NCBI RefSeq assembly: GCF_018140925.1
Contig: NZ_CP073315.1
Coordinates: 3,968,001 to 4,032,000 of the forward strand
Origin: Psychrobacillus sp. INOP01
GTDB lineage: Bacteria; Bacillota; Bacilli; Bacillales_A; Planococcaceae
DNA length: 64,000 nucleotides
Reading direction: 5' to 3'
Numbering within the stretch: the stretch's first letter is position 1; every line of letters starts with the position of its first letter. This document shows positions 44,831 through 53,431 of the stretch, in pieces. The position numbers and the translations under genes were made by a program. The notes under the pieces are model-generated. The model saw only the letters and a program-made list of their open reading frames with translations. It was not told where the DNA came from and did not search any database.

Positions 44831-45862
44831 ATGTTTTCAGCAATCTTTGGATCAGTTGAACAAGGATTTATATATGCAATTATGGCACTCGGCGTGTATT
44901 TGACATTCCGAGTGTTAGATTTTCCTGATTTAACAGTAGATGGTAGCTTTGTGACTGGAGCCGGTACTGCTGCAATGATGATTGTGTTGGGCTATCACCC
45001 TGCGCTTGCAACTCTAGTTGCTATATTGGCAGGATTTCTTGCAGGTTGCATGACTGGGCTGTTACACACAAAAGGGAAGATTAATCCCTTACTTTCTGGA
45101 ATATTAATGATGATTGCTTTGTATTCTATTAATTTACGGATAATGGGCTTTACTGTTGAGAACTCGGTAGGACGGCCAAATATCCCCTTGATGAATGAAG
45201 AAACCTTATTTAGCCAATTCTTTGGCTGGTGGGGGAGTTTAGGTATAGATGAAACTATTAATGGTTTTTTAACTTCAATGGGAATTCAATACCTTCCAAA
45301 GACTTGGGGAACAGTAGTAATTGTTGCTATTTTAGTAGTTATTATCAAATTTATTTTTGACTGGTTCTTGAAAACGGAAGTTGGTTTAGCGATTCGGGCT
45401 ACTGGTGATAACAAAAAAATGATTCGAAGCTTTTCTGTAAATACAGATACGCTTGTCATATTAGGACTTGGCCTTTCTAATGCGTTAGTTGCATTTTCTG
45501 GGGCTTTGATAGCTCAATACGCTAAGTTTTCGGATATTGGAATGGGTATAGGAATGATTGTAATCGGACTTGCATCTGTTATTATTGGAGAAGCGATTTT
45601 CGGTACGAAAACAATTGTAAGAACGACACTTGCTGTAATCATTGGTGCCATTATTTATCGTATCGTTTTAGCTTTAGCACTTCGAGTAGAATTTTTGGAT
45701 GCAGGAGATATGAAGCTAATTACAGCAATCATTGTAATTATAGCGCTAGTTTTACCTCAATATTTTGAAAAACGTCGTGAAAAAAGTAGAAAAGCTAAAC
45801 GACATGCTCTACGTGAGTCCCAAACTATGCTAAAAAGTAAGGAGAGTGAAAACCTTGCTTAA
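44831..45862 (+). CDS. ABC transporter permease, TrpY-like
   Basis: 343 residues with about nine membrane helices, of the branched-chain amino acid/ribose-type permease family (BPD_transp_2). It starts FGSVEQGFIYAIMALGVYLTFRVLDFPDLTVDGSF, quoted in part, a hallmark of this TrpY-like group. The C-terminus is basic and cytoplasmic. It overlaps the ATPase gene. Confidence 0.88.
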   Translation: MFSAIFGSVEQGFIYAIMALGVYLTFRVLDFPDLTVDGSFVTGAGTAAMMIVLGYHPALATLVAILAGFLAGCMTGLLHTKGKINPLLSGILMMIALYSINLRIMGFTVENSVGRPNIPLMNEETLFSQFFGWWGSLGIDETINGFLTSMGIQYLPKTWGTVVIVAILVVIIKFIFDWFLKTEVGLAIRATGDNKKMIRSFSVNTDTLVILGLGLSNALVAFSGALIAQYAKFSDIGMGIGMIVIGLASVIIGEAIFGTKTIVRTTLAVIIGAIIYRIVLALALRVEFLDAGDMKLITAIIVIIALVLPQYFEKRREKSRKAKRHALRESQTMLKSKESENLA

Positions 45863-46652
45863 GTTAAATAATATCAACAAGATTTTCAATGAAAGCACGG
45901 CAGATGAGAAAATTGCATTAGATCGAATAAATTTAAATTTAAATATAGGAGATTTTGTCACTGTTATCGGGAGTAATGGTGCTGGAAAATCTACAATGTT
46001 AAATATGGTATCCGGAGCATTATCACCAGACTTTGGACAAATAATGATTGATGGAAACGATGTAACAAAACTCCCAGAATTTAAACGTTCTCAGTTTATC
46101 GGTAGAGTGTTTCAAGATCCAATGTCGGGTACTGCACCTACTATGACAATCGAAGAAAACTTGGCAATTGCATACTCTAGAAATAAAAAAAGAGGTCTAA
46201 AAATTGGTGTGGATAAACAAAGAAAAGAGTTTTTTCTTCACTCACTGGAAAGACTGCATCTTAATCTTGAAAATCGATTAAATGCTAAAGTTGGATTACT
46301 TTCGGGGGGAGAGAGACAGGCATTATCATTGTTAATGGCCACTTTTACACAGCCTTCCATCTTATTACTAGACGAGCATACGGCTGCACTTGATCCATCG
46401 CGAGCAGAACTAATTACAAATTTAACGGAAAAGCTTGTTAAAAAAGATAATCTTACCACTCTAATGGTAACTCATAATATGCAGCAAGCATTAGACTTGG
46501 GTAATCGTTTAATTATGATGGATAAAGGACAAATAATTTTGGAAGTTGGGGAAGAAGAGAAGCATACCTTAACGATTGAAAAGCTAATGGAAGAATTCCA
46601 ACGAATTAGAGGCCAAAAGTTTACTAGTGACCGAACACTATTATCGTCGTAA
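45855..46652 (+). CDS. ABC transporter ATP-binding protein, TrpZ-like
   Basis: 265 residues. Walker A GSNGAGKST, Q-loop FQDPMSG, signature LSGGERQALS, Walker B LLLDEHTAALD and H-loop VTHN. The frame opens with GTG at 45846, but AAGGAG (45839-45844) touches that codon. TTG at 45855 is ten bases away and gives MLKLNNINKIF, the usual family beginning, so I chose it. Energises uptake by the two preceding gene products. Confidence 0.88.
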   Translation: MLKLNNINKIFNESTADEKIALDRINLNLNIGDFVTVIGSNGAGKSTMLNMVSGALSPDFGQIMIDGNDVTKLPEFKRSQFIGRVFQDPMSGTAPTMTIEENLAIAYSRNKKRGLKIGVDKQRKEFFLHSLERLHLNLENRLNAKVGLLSGGERQALSLLMATFTQPSILLLDEHTAALDPSRAELITNLTEKLVKKDNLTTLMVTHNMQQALDLGNRLIMMDKGQIILEVGEEEKHTLTIEKLMEEFQRIRGQKFTSDRTLLSS

Positions 46653-46657
46653 TAAGT

Positions 46658-46692
46658 AAAAGAGTAGCTAAAATGCTGCTCTTTTATTTTTG
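46658..46692 (+). terminator. Terminator of the ABC transporter operon
   Basis: AAAAGAGTAGC, loop, GCTGCTCTTTT, then ATTTTTG. Confidence 0.85.
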
Positions 46693-46837
46693 TAGTTTTA
46701 TATAAGTGGGGAATTAGATAAATTTTCCGATTCGCCAGTAAATCCACATCTACGCAAGTAAAAGGGCAGCGAGAGCAAGTAACTTATTGTACCTGTGCAA
46801 GTAAGTTTACGAGAGAAGAGACGTTAGAGCAATAAGA

Positions 46838-47060
46838 AAAACCGGGTAAAAGACATGCCCGGTCCTTTTAAGAAGAGTAACCTTAGAAACACCGTTGATT
46901 TCCGCTTCGGCGGACGCTTTTCGCACTCTTAGCCTTTGCTTCTCGCTCACACTGCGGAACGCGTCCACCTGAAACGGAAATCACCAGTAATATTCATTCT
47001 TTAAAGCACCATGAACCCAGTCTTCATGCTACATTTTTATATACTTGCTTACTTTTCAAA
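46838..47060. repeat. Composite of repeat fragments between the ABC operon and katA
   Basis: ACCGGGTAAAAGACATGCCCGGT (46840s) is a stem matching the start of family B copy 2. 46894-46984 begins with GTTGATTTCCGCTTCGGCGG, the reverse of the right end of family A, and ends with CCACCTGAAACGGAAATCACC, the forward right end. It is therefore a head-to-head fusion of two right ends. 46985-47048 repeats 41165-41220. The rest of the 420-bp gap shows nothing else. Confidence 0.6.
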
Positions 47061-47063
47061 AAA

Positions 47064-47097
47064 AGTGGCGGTCGTAACATCTGTTACGACCGCCACT
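47064..47097 (-). terminator. katA terminator
   Basis: AGTGGCGGTCGTAAC (47064-47078) pairs perfectly with GTTACGACCGCCACT (47083-47097). On the minus strand TTTTTTTG follows. Confidence 0.85.
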
Positions 47098-47111
47098 CTA
47101 TGTTTCTCTTA

Positions 47112-48590
47112 TTAAGCCATTGCTGCTTCGATATTGCCCCATGGAATTTCCATTGCTTCCGCAAGTCCTTGGCCGTATGCAGGATCAGCTTTGTAACAGT
47201 GAATGATGTGACGAATCTTAATAAATTCTTCTACGCCATTCATATTACGTGTTGTGTTATCAATAAGAACTTTTTGTTGTTCTGAGCTCATCAATCTGAA
47301 TAGTTTACCAGGTTGCTCATAATAGTTATCGTCATCTTCGCGGAAATCCCAAATTCCAGCATCTCCATGAAGTGGTAAACGAGGCTCTGTGTATTCAGGT
47401 TGTGTTTTCCATTTTCCATAACTATTTGGCTCATAAGGTAATGATCCACCTAAGTTACCGTCAACACGCATCGCACCGTCTCTATGGAAAGAGTGTACAG
47501 GACATTTCGGTGTGTTAACTGGAATTTGGTGATGGTTAACACCTAAACGGTAACGTTGAGCATCCCCATAAGAGAATAAACGTCCTTGTAACATTCTGTC
47601 TGGAGAGAAGCTAATACCAGGTACAACGTTAGCTGGTGTGAAAGCTGCTTGCTCTACTTCTGCAAAATAGTTTTCAGGATTACGGTTAAGTTCCCATTCG
47701 CCAACTTCAATTAGAGGGAAGTCTTTTTTATACCAAACTTTCGTTAAGTCAAATGGATTGTAAGGCATATTATTAGCTTGCTCTTCCGTCATTACTTGGA
47801 TATACATTTTCCATTTAGGGAAGTTGCCTTCTTCGATATTATCGTATAGGTCGCGTTGTGAACTTTCACGGTCCACACCAACTACTTCAACTGCTTCTTG
47901 ATCAGTTAAGTTCTCAATACCTTGTTGTGAGCGCATATGGAATTTTACCCATACACGTTCATTGTTAGCATTGATCATACTGAATGTATGACTACCAAAT
48001 CCGTGCATTGTACGGTAAGATTTTGGAAGTCCTCTGTCACTCATTACGATTGTCACTTGGTGAAGTGCTTCCGGTAATGATGTCCAGAAATCCCAGTTGC
48101 TATTAGCACTACGCATACCAGTACGTGGATCACGTTTAATTGCATGATTTAAATCTGGGAAATTAAGCGGATCACGGAAGAAGAATACAGGAGTGTTGTT
48201 ACCAACTAAATCCCAGTTACCTTGTTCTGTGTAGAAACGCATTGAGAAACCACGGATATCACGTTCTGCATCTGCGGCTCCACGTTCACCAGCTACAGTT
48301 GAGAAACGAACGAACATTTCTGTTTCTTTTCCGATTTCAGAGAAAAGAGCTGCTGAAGTATATTGTGTAATATCATGAGTTACAGTAAATTTACCATAAG
48401 CACCTGATCCTTTTGCATGCATACGACGCTCTGGGATTACTTCTCTATCAAAATGTGCTAGTTTTTCTAGTAACCACACATCTTGTAATAATAGTGGGCC
48501 ACGTGATCCAGCTGATTGCGAGTTTTGATTATCTACTACTGGCGCACCCGCTGCAGTTGTCATTTTGTTGTTGTTTTGATTTTCTGACAT
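47112..48590 (-). CDS. katA: Monofunctional heme catalase (clade 3)
   Basis: 492 residues. Breaks down hydrogen peroxide. Active-site His in [13 protein letters not shown], Asn in [12 protein letters not shown], heme-ligand Tyr in [14 protein letters not shown]. An Asn/Gln-rich N-terminus as in other Bacillales KatA. A PerR-like box lies just upstream of its ribosome binding site, which would link it to peroxide stress. Confidence 0.96.
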   Translation of the reverse strand: MSENQNNNKMTTAAGAPVVDNQNSQSAGSRGPLLLQDVWLLEKLAHFDREVIPERRMHAKGSGAYGKFTVTHDITQYTSAALFSEIGKETEMFVRFSTVAGERGAADAERDIRGFSMRFYTEQGNWDLVGNNTPVFFFRDPLNFPDLNHAIKRDPRTGMRSANSNWDFWTSLPEALHQVTIVMSDRGLPKSYRTMHGFGSHTFSMINANNERVWVKFHMRSQQGIENLTDQEAVEVVGVDRESSQRDLYDNIEEGNFPKWKMYIQVMTEEQANNMPYNPFDLTKVWYKKDFPLIEVGEWELNRNPENYFAEVEQAAFTPANVVPGISFSPDRMLQGRLFSYGDAQRYRLGVNHHQIPVNTPKCPVHSFHRDGAMRVDGNLGGSLPYEPNSYGKWKTQPEYTEPRLPLHGDAGIWDFREDDDNYYEQPGKLFRLMSSEQQKVLIDNTTRNMNGVEEFIKIRHIIHCYKADPAYGQGLAEAMEIPWGNIEAAMA

Positions 48591-48606
48591 TCAATTTCCC
48601 CCTAGA

Positions 48607-48621
48607 TTAGAATATTTATAA
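48607..48621 (-). promoter_or_regulatory. Candidate PerR box upstream of katA
   Basis: TTAGAAT-A-TTTATAA differs from the PerR consensus TTATAAT-N-ATTATAA at two of fourteen defined positions. It is 17 bases upstream of the katA start codon, placed to block transcription. Visible match plus known regulation of KatA in B. subtilis. Confidence 0.6.
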
Positions 48622-48708
48622 TACAAGAATCATTATATCAAAGAGATGAAAATATTGCTAGATTTGAGGTGTGAAGATTTAACAAACTTTATTTTAATAT
48701 AATAAAAA

Positions 48709-48744
48709 ATGTAACATCAATCGTTATAAACACTGATGTTACAT
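48709..48744 (-). terminator. ilvA terminator
   Basis: ATGTAACATCA (48709-48719) pairs with TGATGTTACAT (48734-48744); on the minus strand TTTTTTATT follows. Confidence 0.8.
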
Positions 48745-48753
48745 AGGTTTTAG

Positions 48754-50016
48754 TTAAATGAGTAATTCAAATAATGTGCTATCCTTATTTACTTCTTTAT
48801 AGGAAAATCCATTCTCATTCATACGAGAAAGAATGCCAGAAAAGTCATTTCTGTTTTTCAATTCAATGCCTACAAGTGCTGGACCACTTTCTTTATTGTT
48901 TTTCTTCGTATATTCAAAAGTAGTAATATCATCATCTGGTCCAAGAACTTTATCAAGAAATTGTCGTAATGCGCCTGCTCTTTGAGGAAACTTTACGATG
49001 AAATAATATAGTAATCCTTCATATATTAAAGACTTTTCTTTTATCTCCTGCATACGACCAATGTCATTGTTACCTCCACTAATGACACAAACGACAGATT
49101 TCCCTTTAATCGCTTCGCTATAAAAGTCCAATGCTGCAACGGATAGGGCACCTGCAGGTTCTGCAATAATCGCATGTTTGTTGTATAAATCTAAAATAGT
49201 TGTACATACCTTTCCTTCTGGCACAAGGACGATATCATCTACATATTTTTTACTTAGTTCATAAGATAGATTTCCGACACATTTTACTGCAGCACCGTCT
49301 ACAAATTTATCAATTGAATCTAGCACGACAGGTCCTTCGTTTTTAAAAGCTGCCTTCATACTTGCGGCTCCAGCAGGCTCAACACCAATCACTTTGGTGA
49401 ATGGAGAGACGTTCTTTACATATGTAGAAAGTCCAGATATTAACCCGCCACCACCAATGCTACCGAACAAATAATCTATAGGCACATCGATGTCATTCAT
49501 AATTTCCACCGCAACAGTAGCTTGACCCGCAATGATATCTGGATCATCAAATGGATGTATGAAAATTCTATCCTCCACCTCTGCGTATGCCGTTGCACTT
49601 TCCGCCGAATCATCAAAAGTATCCCCGGCAAGAATGATTTCAACAAATTCACGTCCAAACATTCTCACTTGATCAATCTTTTGTGAAGGAGTGGTTAATG
49701 GCATAAAAATTTTTGCTATGATTCCTAGTTGTGCACATGCGTATGCTACTCCTTGTGCGTGGTTACCTGCGCTAGCACAGACAACACCTTTTTCTTTTGC
49801 CTCTTCCTCGATTGTTTTGATCTTATAGTATGCTCCGCGTAATTTAAATGACCGGACATGTTGTAAATCCTCCCGTTTGAAATAAATAGATGCACCATAT
49901 TTTTCAGATAAATATTCATTTTTTTGTAAGGGAGTATGGTAGACCACATCTTTTAAAAACTGATGTGCAATAAGGACATTTTCTACTTGAATAGATTTCG
50001 TATCTGTTAATTGCAT
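48754..50016 (-). CDS. ilvA: Threonine deaminase (threonine ammonia-lyase)
   Basis: First step from threonine to isoleucine: makes 2-oxobutanoate. 420 residues. PLP lysine K58 in RSFKLRGA, phosphate loop GSIGGGGLISG near 187, and a C-terminal ACT-like regulatory domain (VKFPQRAGALRQFLDKVLGP) pointing to the biosynthetic, isoleucine-inhibited form. GGAGG is 13 bases from the ATG, rather far. A single-gene unit, away from other ilv genes. Confidence 0.95.
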   Translation of the reverse strand: MQLTDTKSIQVENVLIAHQFLKDVVYHTPLQKNEYLSEKYGASIYFKREDLQHVRSFKLRGAYYKIKTIEEEAKEKGVVCASAGNHAQGVAYACAQLGIIAKIFMPLTTPSQKIDQVRMFGREFVEIILAGDTFDDSAESATAYAEVEDRIFIHPFDDPDIIAGQATVAVEIMNDIDVPIDYLFGSIGGGGLISGLSTYVKNVSPFTKVIGVEPAGAASMKAAFKNEGPVVLDSIDKFVDGAAVKCVGNLSYELSKKYVDDIVLVPEGKVCTTILDLYNKHAIIAEPAGALSVAALDFYSEAIKGKSVVCVISGGNNDIGRMQEIKEKSLIYEGLLYYFIVKFPQRAGALRQFLDKVLGPDDDITTFEYTKKNNKESGPALVGIELKNRNDFSGILSRMNENGFSYKEVNKDSTLFELLI

Positions 50017-50181
50017 AATAGGGACGGAACCTCCATTTTTCTATTTAAAAAGATTACTATATTTTAACACACTACATCGTTAAAATACCAGAATTTCGGT
50101 AGATAATTCAAAATTGTTTAATAACTTAATTGGGACGAATGTTCATTATTAACATTAATAATTTAAATTAAACAAAATATA

Positions 50182-50216
50182 TTGACTTATGTGGTAGAAA
50201 CGAACATAATATGTTC
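50182..50216 (+). promoter_or_regulatory. Promoter with palindromic operator of the sugar-acid operon
   Basis: TTGACT (50182-50187), 17 bases, CATAAT (50205-50210). The palindrome GAACATA-A-TATGTTC (50202-50216) covers the -10 box. A related but imperfect AATGTTC...AACATT lies at about 50138-50157. The operon starts with a DeoR regulator, so autorepression relieved by a sugar-acid intermediate is likely. Confidence 0.7.
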
Positions 50217-50248
50217 ATAGTAAACGTTTTTATAAAAAGGAGAATTAT

Positions 50249-51013
50249 ATGACTCCGGTATTAAGGAAGAAACGCATCATTGAAGAGCTTGCCATAAAAG
50301 GTAAAGTAGAAATATTAGATTTAGTGAATTTACTTGATGTTTCTGCAATGACAATTCGTCGAGATCTAGATGAATTAGAAAAACAGAAGAAACTTATAAG
50401 AACTCATGGGGGAGCTGCGATACCCGAAGCTATTATTGCTGAACAGAGCTATTTACAAAAAATTTTGGAAGCTCACCCACAAAAAATTGAAATAGCTGAA
50501 ATTGCATCAGAATTAGTAAAGGATGGTATGAAGGTATTTCTAGATTCTGGGACGACCAATTTTGAGATTGCTAAACGTTTGAAAGTTAGAGATAATCTCA
50601 CAATTGTTACAAATGATATTAAAATCGCTGCCGAACTAATGGATAGTAAAGTGGAAGTCATAATGCTAGGCGGTAAAATTCAAAATGGTGTTGGTGCGGT
50701 TTTTGGAACATATGCAGAAAAGATGTTAAAAGAAATTCATGTAGATATATTGTTTTTGGGTGCCCATGCGGTTCATTCTACACTAGGAATTACTTCTGCA
50801 ACTCTGGAAAAAGCAACTATTAAGAGAGAGATGATTAATAGTAGTGAAGTAGTTTATTTAGTTGTAGATGCACAGAAGTTTGGAAAGAAAGCGTTTGCTA
50901 AAATAGCAAGTATCGACTCTGTGACGGCCATAATAACAGACCAAACACTTCCAAAAGAAGTGGAAGAAATATACAGTGAAATGACTAGCTTTATAAAGGG
51001 TGTGGGAAAATGA
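50249..51013 (+). CDS. DeoR-family transcriptional repressor
   Basis: 254 residues. N-terminal DeoR helix-turn-helix (KVEILDLVNLLDVSAMTIRRD, quoted in part, then LIRTHGGA) and the C-terminal sugar-phosphate sensor domain with LDSGTTNFEIAKRL and VTNDIKIA. First gene of the operon with the acid-sugar kinase, overlapping it by four bases (ATGA). Probably senses a phosphorylated intermediate such as a threonate/erythronate phosphate or DHAP. Confidence 0.9.
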   Translation: MTPVLRKKRIIEELAIKGKVEILDLVNLLDVSAMTIRRDLDELEKQKKLIRTHGGAAIPEAIIAEQSYLQKILEAHPQKIEIAEIASELVKDGMKVFLDSGTTNFEIAKRLKVRDNLTIVTNDIKIAAELMDSKVEVIMLGGKIQNGVGAVFGTYAEKMLKEIHVDILFLGAHAVHSTLGITSATLEKATIKREMINSSEVVYLVVDAQKFGKKAFAKIASIDSVTAIITDQTLPKEVEEIYSEMTSFIKGVGK

Positions 51014-52311
51014 AAGTTGGAATTATTGCAGATGATTTAACTGGAGCTAATGCGACAGGAGTTCTCCTATCTAAGAATGGGTTTAATAGTGCAACAGTAG
51101 TATTTGAAGGAGAGGTACCAACAATTGGTGGGTTTACCTCCATTAGTGTGGATACAGATAGCAGATACTGTGCGCCTAGTTCGGCACAAACAAGAGTTTT
51201 AAAAGCGTACGAACAGCTTTCAACATGGGGTGCAAGTGTGTTTTGTAAACGGATTGATAGTACAGTACGTGGAAATCTTGGAGTAGAAACAGACACTTTA
51301 TTAAATGCACTAGGAGAAAATAGTGTGGCAGTGGTCGTTACTTCTTATCCAGACTCTGGGCGCATTGTCTCTGGTGGATACCTATTGGTAGATGGTGTAC
51401 CTGTGGAATCTACTGATGTTGCAAAGGATCCTATGAATCCGATTACAATATCCCATGTGCCAACTATTATGAGTGAGCAAAGCCAGTTTCCTGTTTCCCA
51501 TATAGGATTAGGAAGAGTTTTAAAAGGGAAAAATAGTATTCATTTAGAAATGTTGAAACAAATAGAAGCTGGAAATCGGATTATTGTTGTGGATGCCGTG
51601 ACCAATGAAGAGATAGATCATATAGCAGAATCGATGGCTGCAATTGATGGTGTGGTTTTTGTACCAGTGGATCCAGGTCCATTATCTGCTTCTTATAGTC
51701 GTTTGATGGCTCATCAGCATATTTTAACGAATAAATTCATCGTGACTGTAGGTAGTATAACTCCTTTAACTGGAAGACAGTTGAATTACTTAGTCGATAA
51801 GAAAAATGCCGATCCAGTTTATGTAAAAACGGAGGCGTTAGCTTCTACTACTAGTACGTGGGACGAGGAAATAGAACGTGCGGTGAAGGAAGCTATTATT
51901 AAACTTGAGGAACAAGAGGTTCTGATCATCACTACTTATGCCCCGGGTGCAGGAAAATTAAACTTAAAAGATATTGCAACTAGGGAAGGAGTAACTGAAG
52001 AAAAGCTTGCCAAACGCTTAACGGAAGGTTTGGCTAGAGTTACTCAAAGTGTTATTGACCAAACTGAACATACTATTGATGGAATGTTTTCCAGTGGTGG
52101 AGATGTGACAGCTGCTCTATGTTCTGTCAGTGATGCGCAGGCTATCGGTTTACAGGATGAAGTACTTCCTTTAGCTGCGTATGGTCATTTTATAGGAGGA
52201 GCTTTCGATGGCATTCCTGTAATCACTAAAGGTGGCATGGTAGGGGATAAATACTCTATTTATAAATGTGTAAGATTCTTAACAAACAAAAAAGAAGAAG
52301 GAAGTGTTTAG
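51010..52311 (+). CDS. dtnK: Four-carbon acid sugar kinase (DtnK/OtnK family, DUF1537)
   Basis: 433 residues. N-terminal sugar-binding domain with GIIADDLTGANATG and KRIDSTVRGNLG, C-terminal nucleotide-binding domain with FSSGGDVTAALC and FDGIPVITKGGMVGD. This family phosphorylates D-threonate, D-erythronate or related acids at C4. Together with a PdxA2 homologue next door it fits the D-threonate route. D-erythronate entry would need an epimerising enzyme not seen here. Overlaps the regulator gene by four bases. Confidence 0.85.
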   Translation: MKVGIIADDLTGANATGVLLSKNGFNSATVVFEGEVPTIGGFTSISVDTDSRYCAPSSAQTRVLKAYEQLSTWGASVFCKRIDSTVRGNLGVETDTLLNALGENSVAVVVTSYPDSGRIVSGGYLLVDGVPVESTDVAKDPMNPITISHVPTIMSEQSQFPVSHIGLGRVLKGKNSIHLEMLKQIEAGNRIIVVDAVTNEEIDHIAESMAAIDGVVFVPVDPGPLSASYSRLMAHQHILTNKFIVTVGSITPLTGRQLNYLVDKKNADPVYVKTEALASTTSTWDEEIERAVKEAIIKLEEQEVLIITTYAPGAGKLNLKDIATREGVTEEKLAKRLTEGLARVTQSVIDQTEHTIDGMFSSGGDVTAALCSVSDAQAIGLQDEVLPLAAYGHFIGGAFDGIPVITKGGMVGDKYSIYKCVRFLTNKKEEGSV

Positions 52312-52314
52312 GAA

Positions 52315-53328
52315 ATGACTACAGTACGAGAAATTATTGCGATTCCTATGGGAGATGCGGCCGGTATTGGTCCAGAAATTACAGTGAAATCTTTAGCAAA
52401 AGAAGAACTTTACACTATGTGTAAACCACTAGTAGTAGGAGATGCGAACATACTACGTAAAGCAATCGAAGTAACTGGAGTAAATTTAAAGGTTAGTGTA
52501 GTTACATCGCCTTCTGAAGGTTCTTATGAATTTGGAACAATTGATGTAATGGATTTAGCTAATATTAATATGGAAGATTTCGAGCCTGGACAAGTTTCTG
52601 CACAAAACGGACAAGCAGCATTTGAATTTATCAAACGTTCAGTGGAGCTTGCAATGGCTGGAGAAGTTAAAGCTATTGCTACTACACCGATCAATAAAGA
52701 ATCATTAAAAGCAGCAAAAGTTCCTTATATCGGCCATACAGAAATGTTAGAGGATTTAGGCGGGGCTCCTGATCCACTAACTATGTTCCAAGTAAATGGA
52801 ATGCGTATTTTCTTCTTGACTCGTCATGTGTCTGTAGCAGAAGCAATCACACAAATGACAAAAGAAAGAGTTCGTGACTATTTAAATAGATGTGATAAAG
52901 CTCTGCAACGTCTCGGTGTTGAAAATCGTAAACTTGCAGTTGCAGGATTAAACCCACATGCAGGTGAGGGCGGTCTATTCGGTATGGAAGAAGTAGAAGA
53001 AATTAAACCGGGTGTAGAGCTTGCGAAAGCAGATGGTATTGATGCTTACGGTCCAGTTCCGGCTGATTCAGTTTTCTTCCAAGCACTTAACGGTAAATAT
53101 GATGCGGTTCTTTCTCTATACCACGATCAAGGTCATATCGCTGCGAAAATGACAGATTTCCACCGTACTATTTCTATTACAAATGGTCTTCCTTTCCTAC
53201 GTACATCTGTTGACCATGGTACCGCATTTGATATTGCTTGGAAAAACATTGCATCTGAAGTAAGTATGTACGAATGTATCAAACTAGCTGCTGAATATGC
53301 ACCAAAATTTACTCGTGAATCATTGTAA
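52315..53328 (+). CDS. pdxA2: PdxA2-type 4-phospho-D-threonate/erythronate dehydrogenase
   Basis: 337 residues. PdxA family: metal-binding His in [17 protein letters not shown] and YHDQGHIA, plus [10 protein letters not shown] at the start. The vitamin B6 enzyme PdxA belongs to the same family, but this gene lies directly behind a DUF1537 kinase (3-base gap). That marks the PdxA2 group, which oxidises and decarboxylates 4-phospho-D-threonate to dihydroxyacetone phosphate. Bacillales generally use the PdxST route for B6, which supports a catabolic role. Confidence 0.87.
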   Translation: MTTVREIIAIPMGDAAGIGPEITVKSLAKEELYTMCKPLVVGDANILRKAIEVTGVNLKVSVVTSPSEGSYEFGTIDVMDLANINMEDFEPGQVSAQNGQAAFEFIKRSVELAMAGEVKAIATTPINKESLKAAKVPYIGHTEMLEDLGGAPDPLTMFQVNGMRIFFLTRHVSVAEAITQMTKERVRDYLNRCDKALQRLGVENRKLAVAGLNPHAGEGGLFGMEEVEEIKPGVELAKADGIDAYGPVPADSVFFQALNGKYDAVLSLYHDQGHIAAKMTDFHRTISITNGLPFLRTSVDHGTAFDIAWKNIASEVSMYECIKLAAEYAPKFTRESL

Positions 53329-53367
53329 GTAAAGAATTATTGTAAGTAAAGAATCATTGTAAATAAT
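53317..53367 (+). repeat. Three tandem 17-bp units across the pdxA2 stop codon
   Basis: GAATCATTGTAAGTAAA, then GAATTATTGTAAGTAAA, then GAATCATTGTAAATAAT. The first unit encodes the last residues and stop of PdxA2; each copy repeats the TAA. It looks like a recent slippage duplication. Confidence 0.8.
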
Positions 53368-53373
53368 TATACA

Positions 53374-53398
53374 GAAGGAAAGTAGTCTACTTTCCTTC
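53374..53398 (+). terminator. Intra-operon hairpin between pdxA2 and the permease
   Basis: GAAGGAAAGTAG-T-CTACTTTCCTTC, perfect, followed only by TCTTAAAT. Probably reduces or protects the upstream mRNA instead of stopping transcription completely, since the permease has no obvious promoter of its own. Confidence 0.55.
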
Positions 53399-53431
53399 TC
53401 TTAAATAGAAGTTTGAAAGGGGTTACATGAG

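Noticed and set aside
52315-53328. Annotating this gene as PdxA of vitamin B6 synthesis
   Set aside because: Its operon with a DUF1537 kinase, GntP permease and DeoR regulator marks the catabolic PdxA2 group.
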